Origin: UBA830 sp002295635
GTDB taxonomy: Bacteria; Pseudomonadota; Alphaproteobacteria; MPNO01; UBA830
Assembly: GCA_002295635.1 (NCBI GenBank)
Contig: DBHK01000013.1
Coordinates: forward strand, 1 to 64,000
Reading direction: 5' to 3'
DNA length: 64,000 bases
In this document: positions 35,429 through 44,440 of the stretch, piece after piece
Numbering within the stretch: the stretch's first letter is position 1
How the letters are laid out: each line of letters opens with the position of its first letter
Program-made: the position numbers and the translations under genes
Notes under the pieces: model-generated
The model's input: the letters and a program-made list of their open reading frames with translations, nothing else
The model's database searches: none
Told to the model about the DNA's origin: nothing

Positions 35429-36328
35429 TCAGGAGAGATAACCTTTATCGCGATAGGCATCTAACGCACCGGGATGAATGTGTACGCCACCGAATTCGAT
35501 TGCCGCTTTACCGTATAACCGAATTGGCTCAAATAACCGGTCCAACCCAATAAAAAGCGGATTAATGACCGCGAGTTCTTCGAGGTTATTAAGCATAGTG
35601 GTCACAAACTGCCGAACGATTTCGGGATCTGTTCGAGCATGCGTTCCTACTACGTTAATTACCGCGACCTGATCTGTGTTTTTATCTAACCCTCTGAATA
35701 ATCCCCCTGGCATCTTTTCCAACCTATAGAATTCAACCTTTTCAAAAATGGTCTTCAGATCAGCCGGTGAATAATCCAAAACGCGGACATCCTGTTGTTG
35801 ACTAATGTCATCCATTATCACGTTTGGATAAGGGCACTGCCATTGTGCATCAACGTATCCGTTTTTTATCGCCTCGCTCCCCTCTAAAAAGGAGAGATAG
35901 ACTGGCTCAAAGTCACTAAAAGAGATATCAAGCGCACCAAAGATAGTGTGGATATGTTGCACCATGCCACTACCTTTCGGGCCGATTGATACCCGTTTAC
36001 CTACGAGGTCGCGGACGTATTTCAGATCACTATCAGCCTGAGTAATAAAAAACATGGCGCCCGAATTCGCCGGTGCAACCATCCGGATATCGATCGGTTT
36101 ATTGAAGGGATGATCTCCCCTGTAAGCGCATCCTATCCAATTCGAAGCCATGAAACCTAACTCAATTAGGCCTGCATCCAGCCTTTTTGCATTTTCAATA
36201 CTGGCTTGACTGGCATCTATGATCTCCGGGTCTATTCCATAATCTCGTTTAAACAACGTCGCTATCGATTTTCCCTCCGTCCAGAATGTACCGCCGCGCT
36301 CCGACGTCCCAATCCTAATCTTTGGCAT
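35429..36328 (-). CDS. TAXI-type TRAP binding-protein homologue without signal peptide
   Basis: This 299-aa protein resembles TAXI-family solute-binding subunits of TRAP transporters: GTSERGGTFWTEG near the start, KRVSIGPKGSGM in the middle and a VNVVGTHARTDPE segment later. Unlike exported TAXI proteins it begins directly with the mature fold. GAGGG lies about 6 bases before its ATG, so the start is well supported and no signal peptide exists. No TRAP membrane subunit is adjacent. A cytoplasmic ligand-binding or sensing role is an inference. Confidence 0.75.
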   Translation of the reverse strand: MPKIRIGTSERGGTFWTEGKSIATLFKRDYGIDPEIIDASQASIENAKRLDAGLIELGFMASNWIGCAYRGDHPFNKPIDIRMVAPANSGAMFFITQADSDLKYVRDLVGKRVSIGPKGSGMVQHIHTIFGALDISFSDFEPVYLSFLEGSEAIKNGYVDAQWQCPYPNVIMDDISQQQDVRVLDYSPADLKTIFEKVEFYRLEKMPGGLFRGLDKNTDQVAVINVVGTHARTDPEIVRQFVTTMLNNLEELAVINPLFIGLDRLFEPIRLYGKAAIEFGGVHIHPGALDAYRDKGYLS

Positions 36329-36367
36329 TTCTATCCCTCTTATTCTTCGACCATATACGACAACGAC

Positions 36368-39037
36368 TTAAAGCTTAGACAAACGGCCCAACGCTTCCGA
36401 AAGCTTGTCATGTGATATTTTAATTTCAGCTAGACGCTTGTATTGCCCGTCAACAACCTCAGCGGGAGCCTTGGCAATAAAATCATTATTGGCCAATTTC
36501 TGATCTATTTTTCTAATTTCTCCTTCAACTTTCTCGATCTCTTTTTCGAGGCGGTCGACTTCACCGGAGATATCAATAACATCCCCCACTGCGAGCGCGG
36601 TGGTAGCTTCATCAATGACAACTTGCACGGATCCAGAAGAAGGAACTTCTTCCGCAAGATCAACAACCGACAATCTTGCCAGTCGGCACAAAAGTGTATG
36701 GTGAGCGACCAGCCTCCGCTGGGTTGTTTCGGACGCGCCTACGACCTTAACGGCAAGTTCCGCCTTAGGAGGCACGTTCATCTCTGAGCGGACCGTGCGG
36801 ATAGCGCTAATCAAACGGATTAGCCAGCTCATTTCTTCTTCAGACTCGGAGCAACTTAAATCAAGACTAAATGCGGGCCAGACATGATCCATTAACATTC
36901 CGTCCCTACCGCCTTCCGGCCCAAGCTGTTCCCAAAGTTCTTCAGTCACAAACGGCATCATTGGATGTAGAAAAGTTAGTAATTGTTCAAATACCCAAGA
37001 TGTAGTGGCGCGTACCTCGCTCTGCTCAGCGTTATCGCCGTCTTGCAGGATCGGTTTACTAAATTCGAGATACCAGTCGCAGAATTGGTGCCACGCGAAC
37101 TGGTATGCAGCCTGAGCCGCTTCGTTGAAACGATAATCCTCTAACGCACTAGATATTTGCTCACCTACCTTTACCGTTTCGCCGACAATCCACTTATTAA
37201 GGGTGAGGGCGCACGATGCCGGATCGAAATCAGACACCGGGCTGCAATCATTCAACGTTGTGAAACGTGCAGCATTCCATATCTTAGTAACGAAATTTCT
37301 GTATCCCTCAATCCGTCCGGCCGATAGCTTGATGTCCCTTCCCTGAGCCGCTAGAGCGGTCAATGTAAAACGCAGAGCATCCGCACCATACTGGTCAATC
37401 AGCTCCAGCGGATCCAATACATTGCCCTTACTCTTCGACATTTTTTGGCCATATTCGTCACGCACGAGAGCATGAATATAAACATCTCGAAAAGGAACGG
37501 CTCCATCACGGAAATGAATCCCTAACATGATCATCCGAGCTACCCAAAAAAAGATAATATCAAACCCTGTCACCAAGACACTTGTCGGGTAATGATGTGC
37601 GAGTTCGGGGGTCTCCTCAGGCCATCCTAGTGTTGAAAACGGCCATAATGCCGAAGAAAACCAGGTGTCAAGAACGTCTGGGTCCCGCTCTAGATCAACT
37701 TGCTTTCCATAATGCGCAGCGGCAGCCGCAAGCGCCTCTTCTTCGGTCATCTCGACAAAAATTTCTCCGTCAGGTCCATACCATGCGGGAATCTGGTGGC
37801 CCCACCAGATTTGACGGGAGATACACCATGGCTGAATATTCCGCATCCACTCAAAATAAGTATTTTCCCAGTGCTTCGGGATAAAACGGATATCGCCTTT
37901 TTCAACCGCTACGATCGAAGGTTTCGCAAGGGCTTCAGCATCAACAAACCATTGGTCGGTCAATCTAGGCTCTATAACCACTCCAGACCGGTCGCCGAAC
38001 GGTACAGTCATGTGATTATCTTCTATTTTGGATAAAAGTCCTTTGGCCTTCAGTTCCTCAACAACCTTTTCTCTGGCTTCCTCACGGGTAAGACCCCGCA
38101 AATGCGCGGGGACCTCGTCGTTGAGATTAGCATTTACATCAAAAATATTTATCATCGCCAGACCATGGCGGCGTCCAACCTCAAAATCGTTAAAATCATG
38201 AGCCGGTGTAATTTTGACTGCCCCGGAACCTTTTTCGGGATCTGAATACTCGTCGGCAACTATAGGAATAGAACGTCCAACGATGGGTAGGATGACATTT
38301 TTACCGACTAAACTGGCATAGCGTTTATCTTCTGGGTGGACGGCTACCCCGCTATCACCCAGCATAGTTTCAGGCCGGGTGGTCGCGACTGTTACAAAGC
38401 GATCAGGTTCACCTTCTATCGGATATTTAAAATACCAGAGACTTCCATTTATTTCATGCTGTTCGACCTCAAGGTCAGATATCGCGGTATGCAACTTTGG
38501 ATCCCAATTTACCAGTCTTTTATCCCGGTATATCAGTCCCTCCTTCCGGAGTGTCACAAAGACTTTTCTCACCGCCAACGACAGTCCTTTGTCCATCGTG
38601 AAGCGTTCACGTTCCCAGTCACAGGAAGCGCCGAGCCGTCGTAACTGTCCAATTATCGTACCACCCGACTCGGCCTTCCACTCCCATACTCGGTCAATAA
38701 AAGCTTGACGACCAAGATCATGACGGTTTTTACCATCTTTAGTCAGTTGCCTCTCAACAACCATCTGGGTAGCAATACCAGCGTGGTCGGTTCCGGGCTG
38801 CCATAAGACATCTTTGCCCCGCAGCCTCTCAAAGCGAGCAAGGATATCCTGAAGAGTATTGTTGAGAGCATGCCCCATATGGAGGCTTCCCGTCACATTC
38901 GGCGGTGGGATAACGATCGAATACGAAACACCATCGGATGTTTCTTTACGGGTGTGCCCACAGCCAAAAGAGCCATTTTTTTCCCATTTATCGTAGGTTC
39001 TCGCCTCTACCGTTTCCGGCTGATAGGTCTTATCCAT
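36368..39037 (-). CDS. valS: Valyl-tRNA synthetase
   Basis: ValS charges tRNA-Val and edits mischarged Thr. The HIGH-type motif is PNVTGSLHMGHALN and the KMSKS motif GQKMSKSKGNVLDP. The C-terminal coiled-coil arm (about the last 65 residues) is present. I start at 39037 (MDKTYQPE) rather than 39088, because the extra 17 residues are not family-like and GAGA precedes this ATG. It is about 889 aa. popZ lies upstream on the same strand, as is common in alphaproteobacteria. Confidence 0.97.
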   Translation of the reverse strand: MDKTYQPETVEARTYDKWEKNGSFGCGHTRKETSDGVSYSIVIPPPNVTGSLHMGHALNNTLQDILARFERLRGKDVLWQPGTDHAGIATQMVVERQLTKDGKNRHDLGRQAFIDRVWEWKAESGGTIIGQLRRLGASCDWERERFTMDKGLSLAVRKVFVTLRKEGLIYRDKRLVNWDPKLHTAISDLEVEQHEINGSLWYFKYPIEGEPDRFVTVATTRPETMLGDSGVAVHPEDKRYASLVGKNVILPIVGRSIPIVADEYSDPEKGSGAVKITPAHDFNDFEVGRRHGLAMINIFDVNANLNDEVPAHLRGLTREEAREKVVEELKAKGLLSKIEDNHMTVPFGDRSGVVIEPRLTDQWFVDAEALAKPSIVAVEKGDIRFIPKHWENTYFEWMRNIQPWCISRQIWWGHQIPAWYGPDGEIFVEMTEEEALAAAAAHYGKQVDLERDPDVLDTWFSSALWPFSTLGWPEETPELAHHYPTSVLVTGFDIIFFWVARMIMLGIHFRDGAVPFRDVYIHALVRDEYGQKMSKSKGNVLDPLELIDQYGADALRFTLTALAAQGRDIKLSAGRIEGYRNFVTKIWNAARFTTLNDCSPVSDFDPASCALTLNKWIVGETVKVGEQISSALEDYRFNEAAQAAYQFAWHQFCDWYLEFSKPILQDGDNAEQSEVRATTSWVFEQLLTFLHPMMPFVTEELWEQLGPEGGRDGMLMDHVWPAFSLDLSCSESEEEMSWLIRLISAIRTVRSEMNVPPKAELAVKVVGASETTQRRLVAHHTLLCRLARLSVVDLAEEVPSSGSVQVVIDEATTALAVGDVIDISGEVDRLEKEIEKVEGEIRKIDQKLANNDFIAKAPAEVVDGQYKRLAEIKISHDKLSEALGRLSKL

Positions 39038-39185
39038 CTTTCTCACACAGCTATAATTATCTTTAAGTTTCGTGCTCGCCACTAGCACTCATCCCATCGC
39101 TGATTACTAGCGGCACAGCGTTTGAGTTCAAGGCTTATTCAGAACGACGGCTGATATACCCCACAAAACCCTATCTTTCAGGAAT

Positions 39186-39785
39186 TTATTGGGCCTCATC
39201 GTTTAGGCGTTTAATTTCTGTTTTCAGCAATCGTTCCACCAGAGAATCTAGATTAGCGTCTAGCCATTCCTTGATAATCGGCCTCAAAACCTCTTTTACG
39301 AGGTCTTCAACGGTCTTCGCTTCAATACCCAGATTAGGATTTTTGCTTTTACTGCGAGCGGTGACGTCGAACCCGGAATTGTTTGACAACGATTCTCTCT
39401 TCCCAAGATCGGAAACGAGACGATTTGTAAAAACCCGAACGGCTTTTGATTCAAGTGGCTCTGTTGATTGTGTTCCAGTCTGCTCCTTAATAACTTCGTC
39501 TTTACCTTCTCCTTCTTCGAGACCTTTATCACCAAGGTTCTCGCCAGTCTTAAGATTTACAACGGTTCCATCATCTTTGACTTCGTCTGTGAGTTCCAAG
39601 ACATCCTCGAATACCCGAGTTTCTTGTTCCAATGCATCTAGAGAATTCGGTTTCGATCCCGCCATTAAATTCATGTTATCGGTTGGCGGGGCAACTACTT
39701 TCTGACCGTCTTCAGAGATAATTTGCCGAATGGAAGCTAGTATCTCTTCCATCGATGGTTCCTTTTCGGCCCTCTGGTCGCTCAT
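39186..39785 (-). CDS. popZ: Polar organizing protein PopZ (DUF2497)
   Basis: PopZ self-assembles at the cell pole of alphaproteobacteria and anchors the chromosome origin through ParB. The conserved N-terminal helix EPSMEEILASIRQIISED and the C-terminal oligomerisation helices VEDLVKEVLRPIIKEWLD and LVERLLKTEIKRL are present. They are separated by an acidic disordered linker (about residues 50-110). At 199 aa it is close to Caulobacter PopZ (177 aa). Its promoter would lie next to the assembly gap. Confidence 0.9.
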   Translation of the reverse strand: MSDQRAEKEPSMEEILASIRQIISEDGQKVVAPPTDNMNLMAGSKPNSLDALEQETRVFEDVLELTDEVKDDGTVVNLKTGENLGDKGLEEGEGKDEVIKEQTGTQSTEPLESKAVRVFTNRLVSDLGKRESLSNNSGFDVTARSKSKNPNLGIEAKTVEDLVKEVLRPIIKEWLDANLDSLVERLLKTEIKRLNDEAQ

Positions 39786-39886
39786 AGAATGACTACTCCC
39801 GGATAAAAGAAAAGCGACCTTACACGTAACATTAGTAGCTTAACTTTATCTTAACAAAACACATTCTCTGACAAATTCGGTACGTT

Positions 39887-39903
39887 ATCATTATCTTCCA
39901 TCG
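39887..39903. repeat. 17-nt repeat, left edge of assembly gap
   Basis: ATCATTATCTTCCATCG directly abuts the N run and is identical to 40226-40242 on its other side. It may be an assembler overlap between two contig ends or one unit of a genuine repeat. Confidence 0.9.
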
Positions 39904-40225
39904 NNNNNNNNNNNNNNNNNNNNNNNNNNNNNNNNNNNNNNNNNNNNNNNNNNNNNNNNNNNNNNNNNNNNNNNNNNNNNNNNNNNNNNNNNNNNNNNNN
40001 NNNNNNNNNNNNNNNNNNNNNNNNNNNNNNNNNNNNNNNNNNNNNNNNNNNNNNNNNNNNNNNNNNNNNNNNNNNNNNNNNNNNNNNNNNNNNNNNNNNN
40101 NNNNNNNNNNNNNNNNNNNNNNNNNNNNNNNNNNNNNNNNNNNNNNNNNNNNNNNNNNNNNNNNNNNNNNNNNNNNNNNNNNNNNNNNNNNNNNNNNNNN
40201 NNNNNNNNNNNNNNNNNNNNNNNNN
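39904..40225. other. Assembly gap (322 N)
   Basis: The bases are all N. The gap lies between the popZ start and the tolC stop. Frames drawn across it are artefacts. Because the same 17 bases flank it, the real gap may be zero, or it may contain a short tandem repeat. Confidence 0.98.
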
Positions 40226-40242
40226 ATCATTATCTTCCATCG
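40226..40242. repeat. 17-nt repeat, right edge of assembly gap
   Basis: This is an exact copy of 39887-39903. It includes the tolC stop codon (40230-40232, minus strand), so the tolC reading frame is complete despite the gap. Confidence 0.9.
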
Positions 40243-41606
40243 TCGGCGCTTAAACCCCACCATTTCCCGCGGGCACGCTGATGATGTTTTCCGGGATCGT
40301 AAAATTTTACCGGGAGGCCAAGTTTTACTGCGGTTAGTTCTCCAACCGCGCTACGCAACCGATAAGTTGCTACTAACTCATCCCGCATCGTACGAGCTAC
40401 CCCGACTCGGGCATCAAGGAGTTCTTGCTCAGCATCAAGCACGTCAAGTACATTTCGGGAACCTACATTTACCTCCTCCCGAACTCCTTCCAGCGCAATT
40501 TCAGCCGCCTTCACGGCAGAGCGAAATGCTTGAATCTGGGCGCGCCCCGTCTGAAGAATTTGCCAGGCTTCGGTCGTGTCTTCGATCGCGTCACGAACTG
40601 CTTGATTAAATTCATCGCGGCGTTGAGAAACAATCTGTTTGGCCGCTCGAATTCTCGACCTCACCGACCCTGACGCATATAATGGCACAGTAATCTTTGC
40701 CGTCATGGATAAGACTTGGCTCTCGCTCCGCGGCGTTGTGGTTTCTTCATTGATTTGGGCAGACCCGTTAAGCGTCAACGAAGGCAGAAGTTCGCCGTTA
40801 ATTTTGCGCACGTTACTCTCTGCTGCTTTTGTAATCAGTCTAGACAGTATCACGCCGAAATTATTAGATTTTGCACGATCAATCGCATCCGGCAACGACG
40901 ATGGAAGGTCCGTTAATGGCTTCTCCAGCTGAAGTTTATCAGGCAGATCTCCCACGACGTTTTTATATGCGGCACGCGCATCGATCAAAGTGCCATTAGC
41001 CGCTATACGATCAGCACGGGCACGCGATAGACGGGACTCTGCTTGCGATACTTCGGTCTTCGTCACCTCACCAACCCGAAACCGGTCTTCAGTCGCTTCA
41101 AGTTGCTTTTCAAGTACGCGTTCGTTGCTTTTATTTAGCTCTAGGACAGCCTGATCCCGGGCAACATCTCCATAGGCGGTAGCTGCACCAAGAAGAACGG
41201 ATTGCTCGGTCAAAGCGAGGCGAGCACGGTCCGCCCGTACAATATATTCCGCCTCTTCGACCTCCGCCTCAGTTCGTCCACCCCGATATAGGTTTTGTGT
41301 AATGGTCAACTCGGCTGTAAAGGGTTCCGTGACTTCAGCCTCCTTGGCGGCTGGACCTGTGATTGTACTATCAGAACGTTTCAATCCAGTAGTACCAGTC
41401 ACCCGAACGACGGGACGCCAGTTCGATAACGCCTGTGAAACACCCTCGTCGGAAGCCCGCAACCGAGCTCGTTCGGCTCGGATTCTAGGATTTTCTCGGT
41501 AAGCTTTTACCAATGCCTCATCGAGAGTCTGGGCCCCTGCGGAATCTAACGACCAGATATTTACAAAGCCTATGGTCAGGGCAACCCAGAATTTTAAAAA
41601 TTTCAT
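40230..41606 (-). CDS. tolC: TolC-family outer membrane efflux protein
   Basis: TolC forms the outer-membrane and periplasmic channel for type I secretion and drug efflux. A signal peptide ends at about AGAQ (residue 26), followed by two OEP repeats of long amphipathic helices; YRENPRIRAERARLRA and QNLYRGGRTEAEVEEA are typical. I start at the ATG 41606, which overlaps the preceding gene stop as TGATG, giving 458 aa. The upstream order pcm-like, tolC, then popZ and valS is common in alphaproteobacteria. No pump genes are adjacent. Confidence 0.92.
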   Translation of the reverse strand: MKFLKFWVALTIGFVNIWSLDSAGAQTLDEALVKAYRENPRIRAERARLRASDEGVSQALSNWRPVVRVTGTTGLKRSDSTITGPAAKEAEVTEPFTAELTITQNLYRGGRTEAEVEEAEYIVRADRARLALTEQSVLLGAATAYGDVARDQAVLELNKSNERVLEKQLEATEDRFRVGEVTKTEVSQAESRLSRARADRIAANGTLIDARAAYKNVVGDLPDKLQLEKPLTDLPSSLPDAIDRAKSNNFGVILSRLITKAAESNVRKINGELLPSLTLNGSAQINEETTTPRSESQVLSMTAKITVPLYASGSVRSRIRAAKQIVSQRRDEFNQAVRDAIEDTTEAWQILQTGRAQIQAFRSAVKAAEIALEGVREEVNVGSRNVLDVLDAEQELLDARVGVARTMRDELVATYRLRSAVGELTAVKLGLPVKFYDPGKHHQRARGKWWGLSADDGR

Positions 41607-42262
41607 CAGAAAGTGAATCCTAATTCGCATTTGAGTTCGGGAAGATCAAAAATATTCGCATCAAAAAGCGGCCGGCCCGAAGGTGTACCGTTTTGTTTTA
41701 CCCAGAGCCATGCCGAACCAATACCATTTGGTTCTTTCCTAATCGCGCAGAGACGCCCACCTTCCGATAGCTGATCGAAATATGTTTCAGGTACTTTACC
41801 GAGAGCGCCATTCACCAAAATCACGTCATAGGGAGCTTGATCCAACCAACCTAGTTCAATCGGACCCTGTTCGATGACTACATTGTCCATCCCGAGTTCA
41901 ACCATCTGCAGCGTTGACTTCTTCACCAGATCCTCATCGCTTTCAACAGCGACAACGACGCGGGCGATCCTTCCCAGAACCGCGGCTGAGTACCCTGTTC
42001 CGCTCGCCACATCGAGCACCACTTCGTCCGATTTAAGCTCTGTCGCCTGAATCATTCGGCCCAGGATCATTGGTTCGATCATACCCCTACTTGACCCAAT
42101 AGGGATGTCTTCATCTATATAGGCAAGCGACGAGATATCTGTGGGAATAAAGTCTTCTCTCGGGATTTCACCCATCGCGGCCAGTATCCGCTCATCCCTT
42201 ACCTTATTAGTACGCAATTGGGTATCTACCATTGTTTGCCTAAGGCTATCAAAATCTGGCAT
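41606..42262 (-). CDS. Pcm-like protein methyltransferase
   Basis: This is a second member of the protein-L-isoaspartate methyltransferase family (218 aa). The SAM site is VLDVASGTGYSAAVLGRIA. In the region where true Pcm has NGQTISQP this protein has GSSRGMIEPMILGRM, so the substrate-facing motif differs and repair activity is uncertain. It precedes tolC with a 1-base overlap, an association seen in many alphaproteobacteria; its function there is unknown. Confidence 0.85.
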   Translation of the reverse strand: MPDFDSLRQTMVDTQLRTNKVRDERILAAMGEIPREDFIPTDISSLAYIDEDIPIGSSRGMIEPMILGRMIQATELKSDEVVLDVASGTGYSAAVLGRIARVVVAVESDEDLVKKSTLQMVELGMDNVVIEQGPIELGWLDQAPYDVILVNGALGKVPETYFDQLSEGGRLCAIRKEPNGIGSAWLWVKQNGTPSGRPLFDANIFDLPELKCELGFTF

Positions 42263-42471
42263 CGAGCGACGATCACTCCGCTATTTAGTATCGTGGTTTT
42301 AGGCCGTAATTTCGCAAAAATCTATTAGCTTGCAGACAAAATGGCTGATCGCCATGTATATCCTGTTAACCATAATAATCCTAACCAAGCCACAACAACA
42401 TATGCACTCGTTACACGGAATATTGACCCCTCACCACGTCAAGCCTATATAGCGCGGCCTAGATAGATAAA

Positions 42472-42545
42472 GGCCCGGTGGGAGAGAGGCTATCCAGCGG
42501 ATTGCAAATCCGTGTACAGCGGTTCGAATCCGCTCCGGGCCTCCA
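42472..42545 (+). tRNA. tRNA-Cys (GCA)
   Basis: This is a 74-nt cloverleaf with acceptor stem GGCCCGG/CCGGGCC, anticodon GCA within CGGATTGCAAATCCG, a T-arm with GGTTCGAATCC, discriminator T and an encoded CCA. U73 is the known identity base of tRNA-Cys. It stands alone in the 537-base spacer between the pcm-like gene and the acyl-CoA synthetase and marks the start of the accessory region. Confidence 0.93.
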
Positions 42546-42562
42546 GTGTCTGCTAGAGCTTC

Positions 42563-42606
42563 CCTATTTTAGGAAATTTTCATAAATAGGTGACAATTTT
42601 TTATTT
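42563..42606 (+). terminator. Possible terminator after tRNA-Cys
   Basis: CCTATTT (42563-42569) can pair with AAATAGG (42584-42590) over a 14-base loop, followed a few bases later by a T-rich run. The loop is long and the stem AT-rich, so support is weak. The remainder up to 42799 holds no gene that I can support. Confidence 0.35.
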
Positions 42607-42799
42607 TAAGGTTTCACATTAATATCTTTAAATTCGTTCTAATCACTCGTCGGGAGCTCAGCTTTGCTAGTTTGTTCACTGTGCCTAAATTTCCGGTAAT
42701 ACAGAGAAATAGACTATTTAAATTTTGAACCTCTCCTTATTCTAAGACGTGTTGCACGTATTGTAATCATTTACGAGCCCGCAACACGGGAGACATCCA

Positions 42800-44440
42800 G
42801 TGACAAACCCTTTCGAAACCAATCTCGAAAAAAATCCAGCTAATTTTCAGCCGTTGACTCCGCTCAGCTTCATCGAACGAACTGCCTCAACCTACCCCGA
42901 GAGACTTGCGGTCGTTCATGGTGATATCCGTCGTAGCTGGGCAGAAACCTATACACGCTGCAGGCGCTTAGCCAGCGCGCTCGAAAATCACGGGCTTCAA
43001 CCCGGAGAAACCGTCGCCGTCATGCTTCCGAACGTACCTGCAATGGTCGAAGCACATTTCGGGGTCTCGATGATGGGTGGCATTCTTAATGCCCTTAATA
43101 TTAGGCTCGATGCGGATGCAATCGCATTTATACTACAGCACGGAGAAGCAAAGATACTGCTCACGGATCGTGAGTTTTCTCAAACAATCGAGCGGGCATT
43201 GTCGAAGCTGGATGAAAAACCCTTCGTAATCGACGTTGACGATATCACTTACGACGGAGGCGACTTTCTTGGCCAGATAGAATACGAATCCTTCCTTGCC
43301 GGCGGCAATCCCGAGTATCGCTGGGCTTGGCCTGACAACGAATGGAATGCGTACTCGCTTAACTACACGTCGGGAACGACTGGAAATCCGAAGGGCGTCG
43401 TTTATCATCATCGGGGGGCATTTCTAAATGCCGTCGGTAATGCACTTGTCTGGGCAATGCAGCCGCATCCCGTCTATTTATGGACACTTCCGATGTTTCA
43501 TTGCAATGGTTGGTGTTTTCCATGGACCATCGCGGCTTTTGCCGGGACTAATATTTGCTTGAGGCGAGTAGAAGCGGAACCTATCTTCAATGCCATAACC
43601 GATCACACCGTAACCCACTTCTGCGGAGCGCCTATCGTGCTTAACATGATAGCCAATGCGTTAGATTCGGATAAAAAGCCGTTCAACCACACAATCGAGG
43701 CTATGACAGCGGGCGCTGCCCCACCGTCCGCAGTGATTGAGGCTATGGAGACCCAAGGTTTCAACGTTACGCATGTCTATGGTCTTACCGAGACCTACGG
43801 CCCCTCAGTGGTAAGTGCTTGGAAAGAACAATGGAACCAAAAATCGATTGCCGACCGCGCGGCGCTGAAAGCGCGTCAAGGCGTGCGGTATCATGTATTG
43901 GAAGGATTGATGGTCGCCGACCCCAATACCTTGGAGCCAGTCCCTCAGGACGGTGAGACAATGGGTGAAATTTTTATGCGCGGCAACGATGTCATGAAGG
44001 GGTATTTGAAGAACCCTAAGGCAACTGAAGAAGCCTTTCAGGGTGGGTGGTTTCATTCAGGCGATTTAGGCGTGTGGCACGAAGACGGCTATATCGAACT
44101 CAAGGATCGGTCGAAGGACATTATTATTTCGGGAGGCGAAAACATTTCCTCCATCGAAGTAGAGGGTATCCTATACAAGCATCCAAAAGTCTTTGAAGCT
44201 GCCGTCGCCGCCCGTCCGGACGAGAAGTGGGGAGAAAGCCCTTGCGCGTTTATAACTTTGAAGGAAGGAGAAGAAGCGACCGACGAGGAAATCTTTGCGT
44301 TTTGCCGGGAAAACATGGCCAGGTTTAAGGTACCGCGTACAATTGTTTTCGGCCCCCTGCCAAAAACGTCAACCGGCAAGATCCAGAAATTCATTCTCAG
44401 AGAGCGTGCCAAAGAATTTGGTAACCGGAACGATGCCTGA
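42800..44440 (+). CDS. AMP-dependent acyl-CoA synthetase
   Basis: This adenylate-forming ligase activates a carboxylic acid to its CoA thioester; chain length cannot be read from sequence. The P-loop-like motif YTSGTTGNPKGV, the A5 motif HVYGLTETYG, the hinge HSGDLGVWHEDGYIELKDRSKD and the C-terminal catalytic Lys in KTSTGKIQK are all present. It is 546 aa. The start is GTG at 42800, with GGGAG 7 bases upstream. It overlaps the next ligase gene by 8 bases, so the pair probably acts in one aromatic- or acyl-acid pathway. Confidence 0.9.
   Translation: MTNPFETNLEKNPANFQPLTPLSFIERTASTYPERLAVVHGDIRRSWAETYTRCRRLASALENHGLQPGETVAVMLPNVPAMVEAHFGVSMMGGILNALNIRLDADAIAFILQHGEAKILLTDREFSQTIERALSKLDEKPFVIDVDDITYDGGDFLGQIEYESFLAGGNPEYRWAWPDNEWNAYSLNYTSGTTGNPKGVVYHHRGAFLNAVGNALVWAMQPHPVYLWTLPMFHCNGWCFPWTIAAFAGTNICLRRVEAEPIFNAITDHTVTHFCGAPIVLNMIANALDSDKKPFNHTIEAMTAGAAPPSAVIEAMETQGFNVTHVYGLTETYGPSVVSAWKEQWNQKSIADRAALKARQGVRYHVLEGLMVADPNTLEPVPQDGETMGEIFMRGNDVMKGYLKNPKATEEAFQGGWFHSGDLGVWHEDGYIELKDRSKDIIISGGENISSIEVEGILYKHPKVFEAAVAARPDEKWGESPCAFITLKEGEEATDEEIFAFCRENMARFKVPRTIVFGPLPKTSTGKIQKFILRERAKEFGNRNDA

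Noticed and set aside
39832..40263. Two frames crossing the N run
   Set aside because: They are built from unknown bases and repeat-edge sequence, so they are artefacts of the gap.
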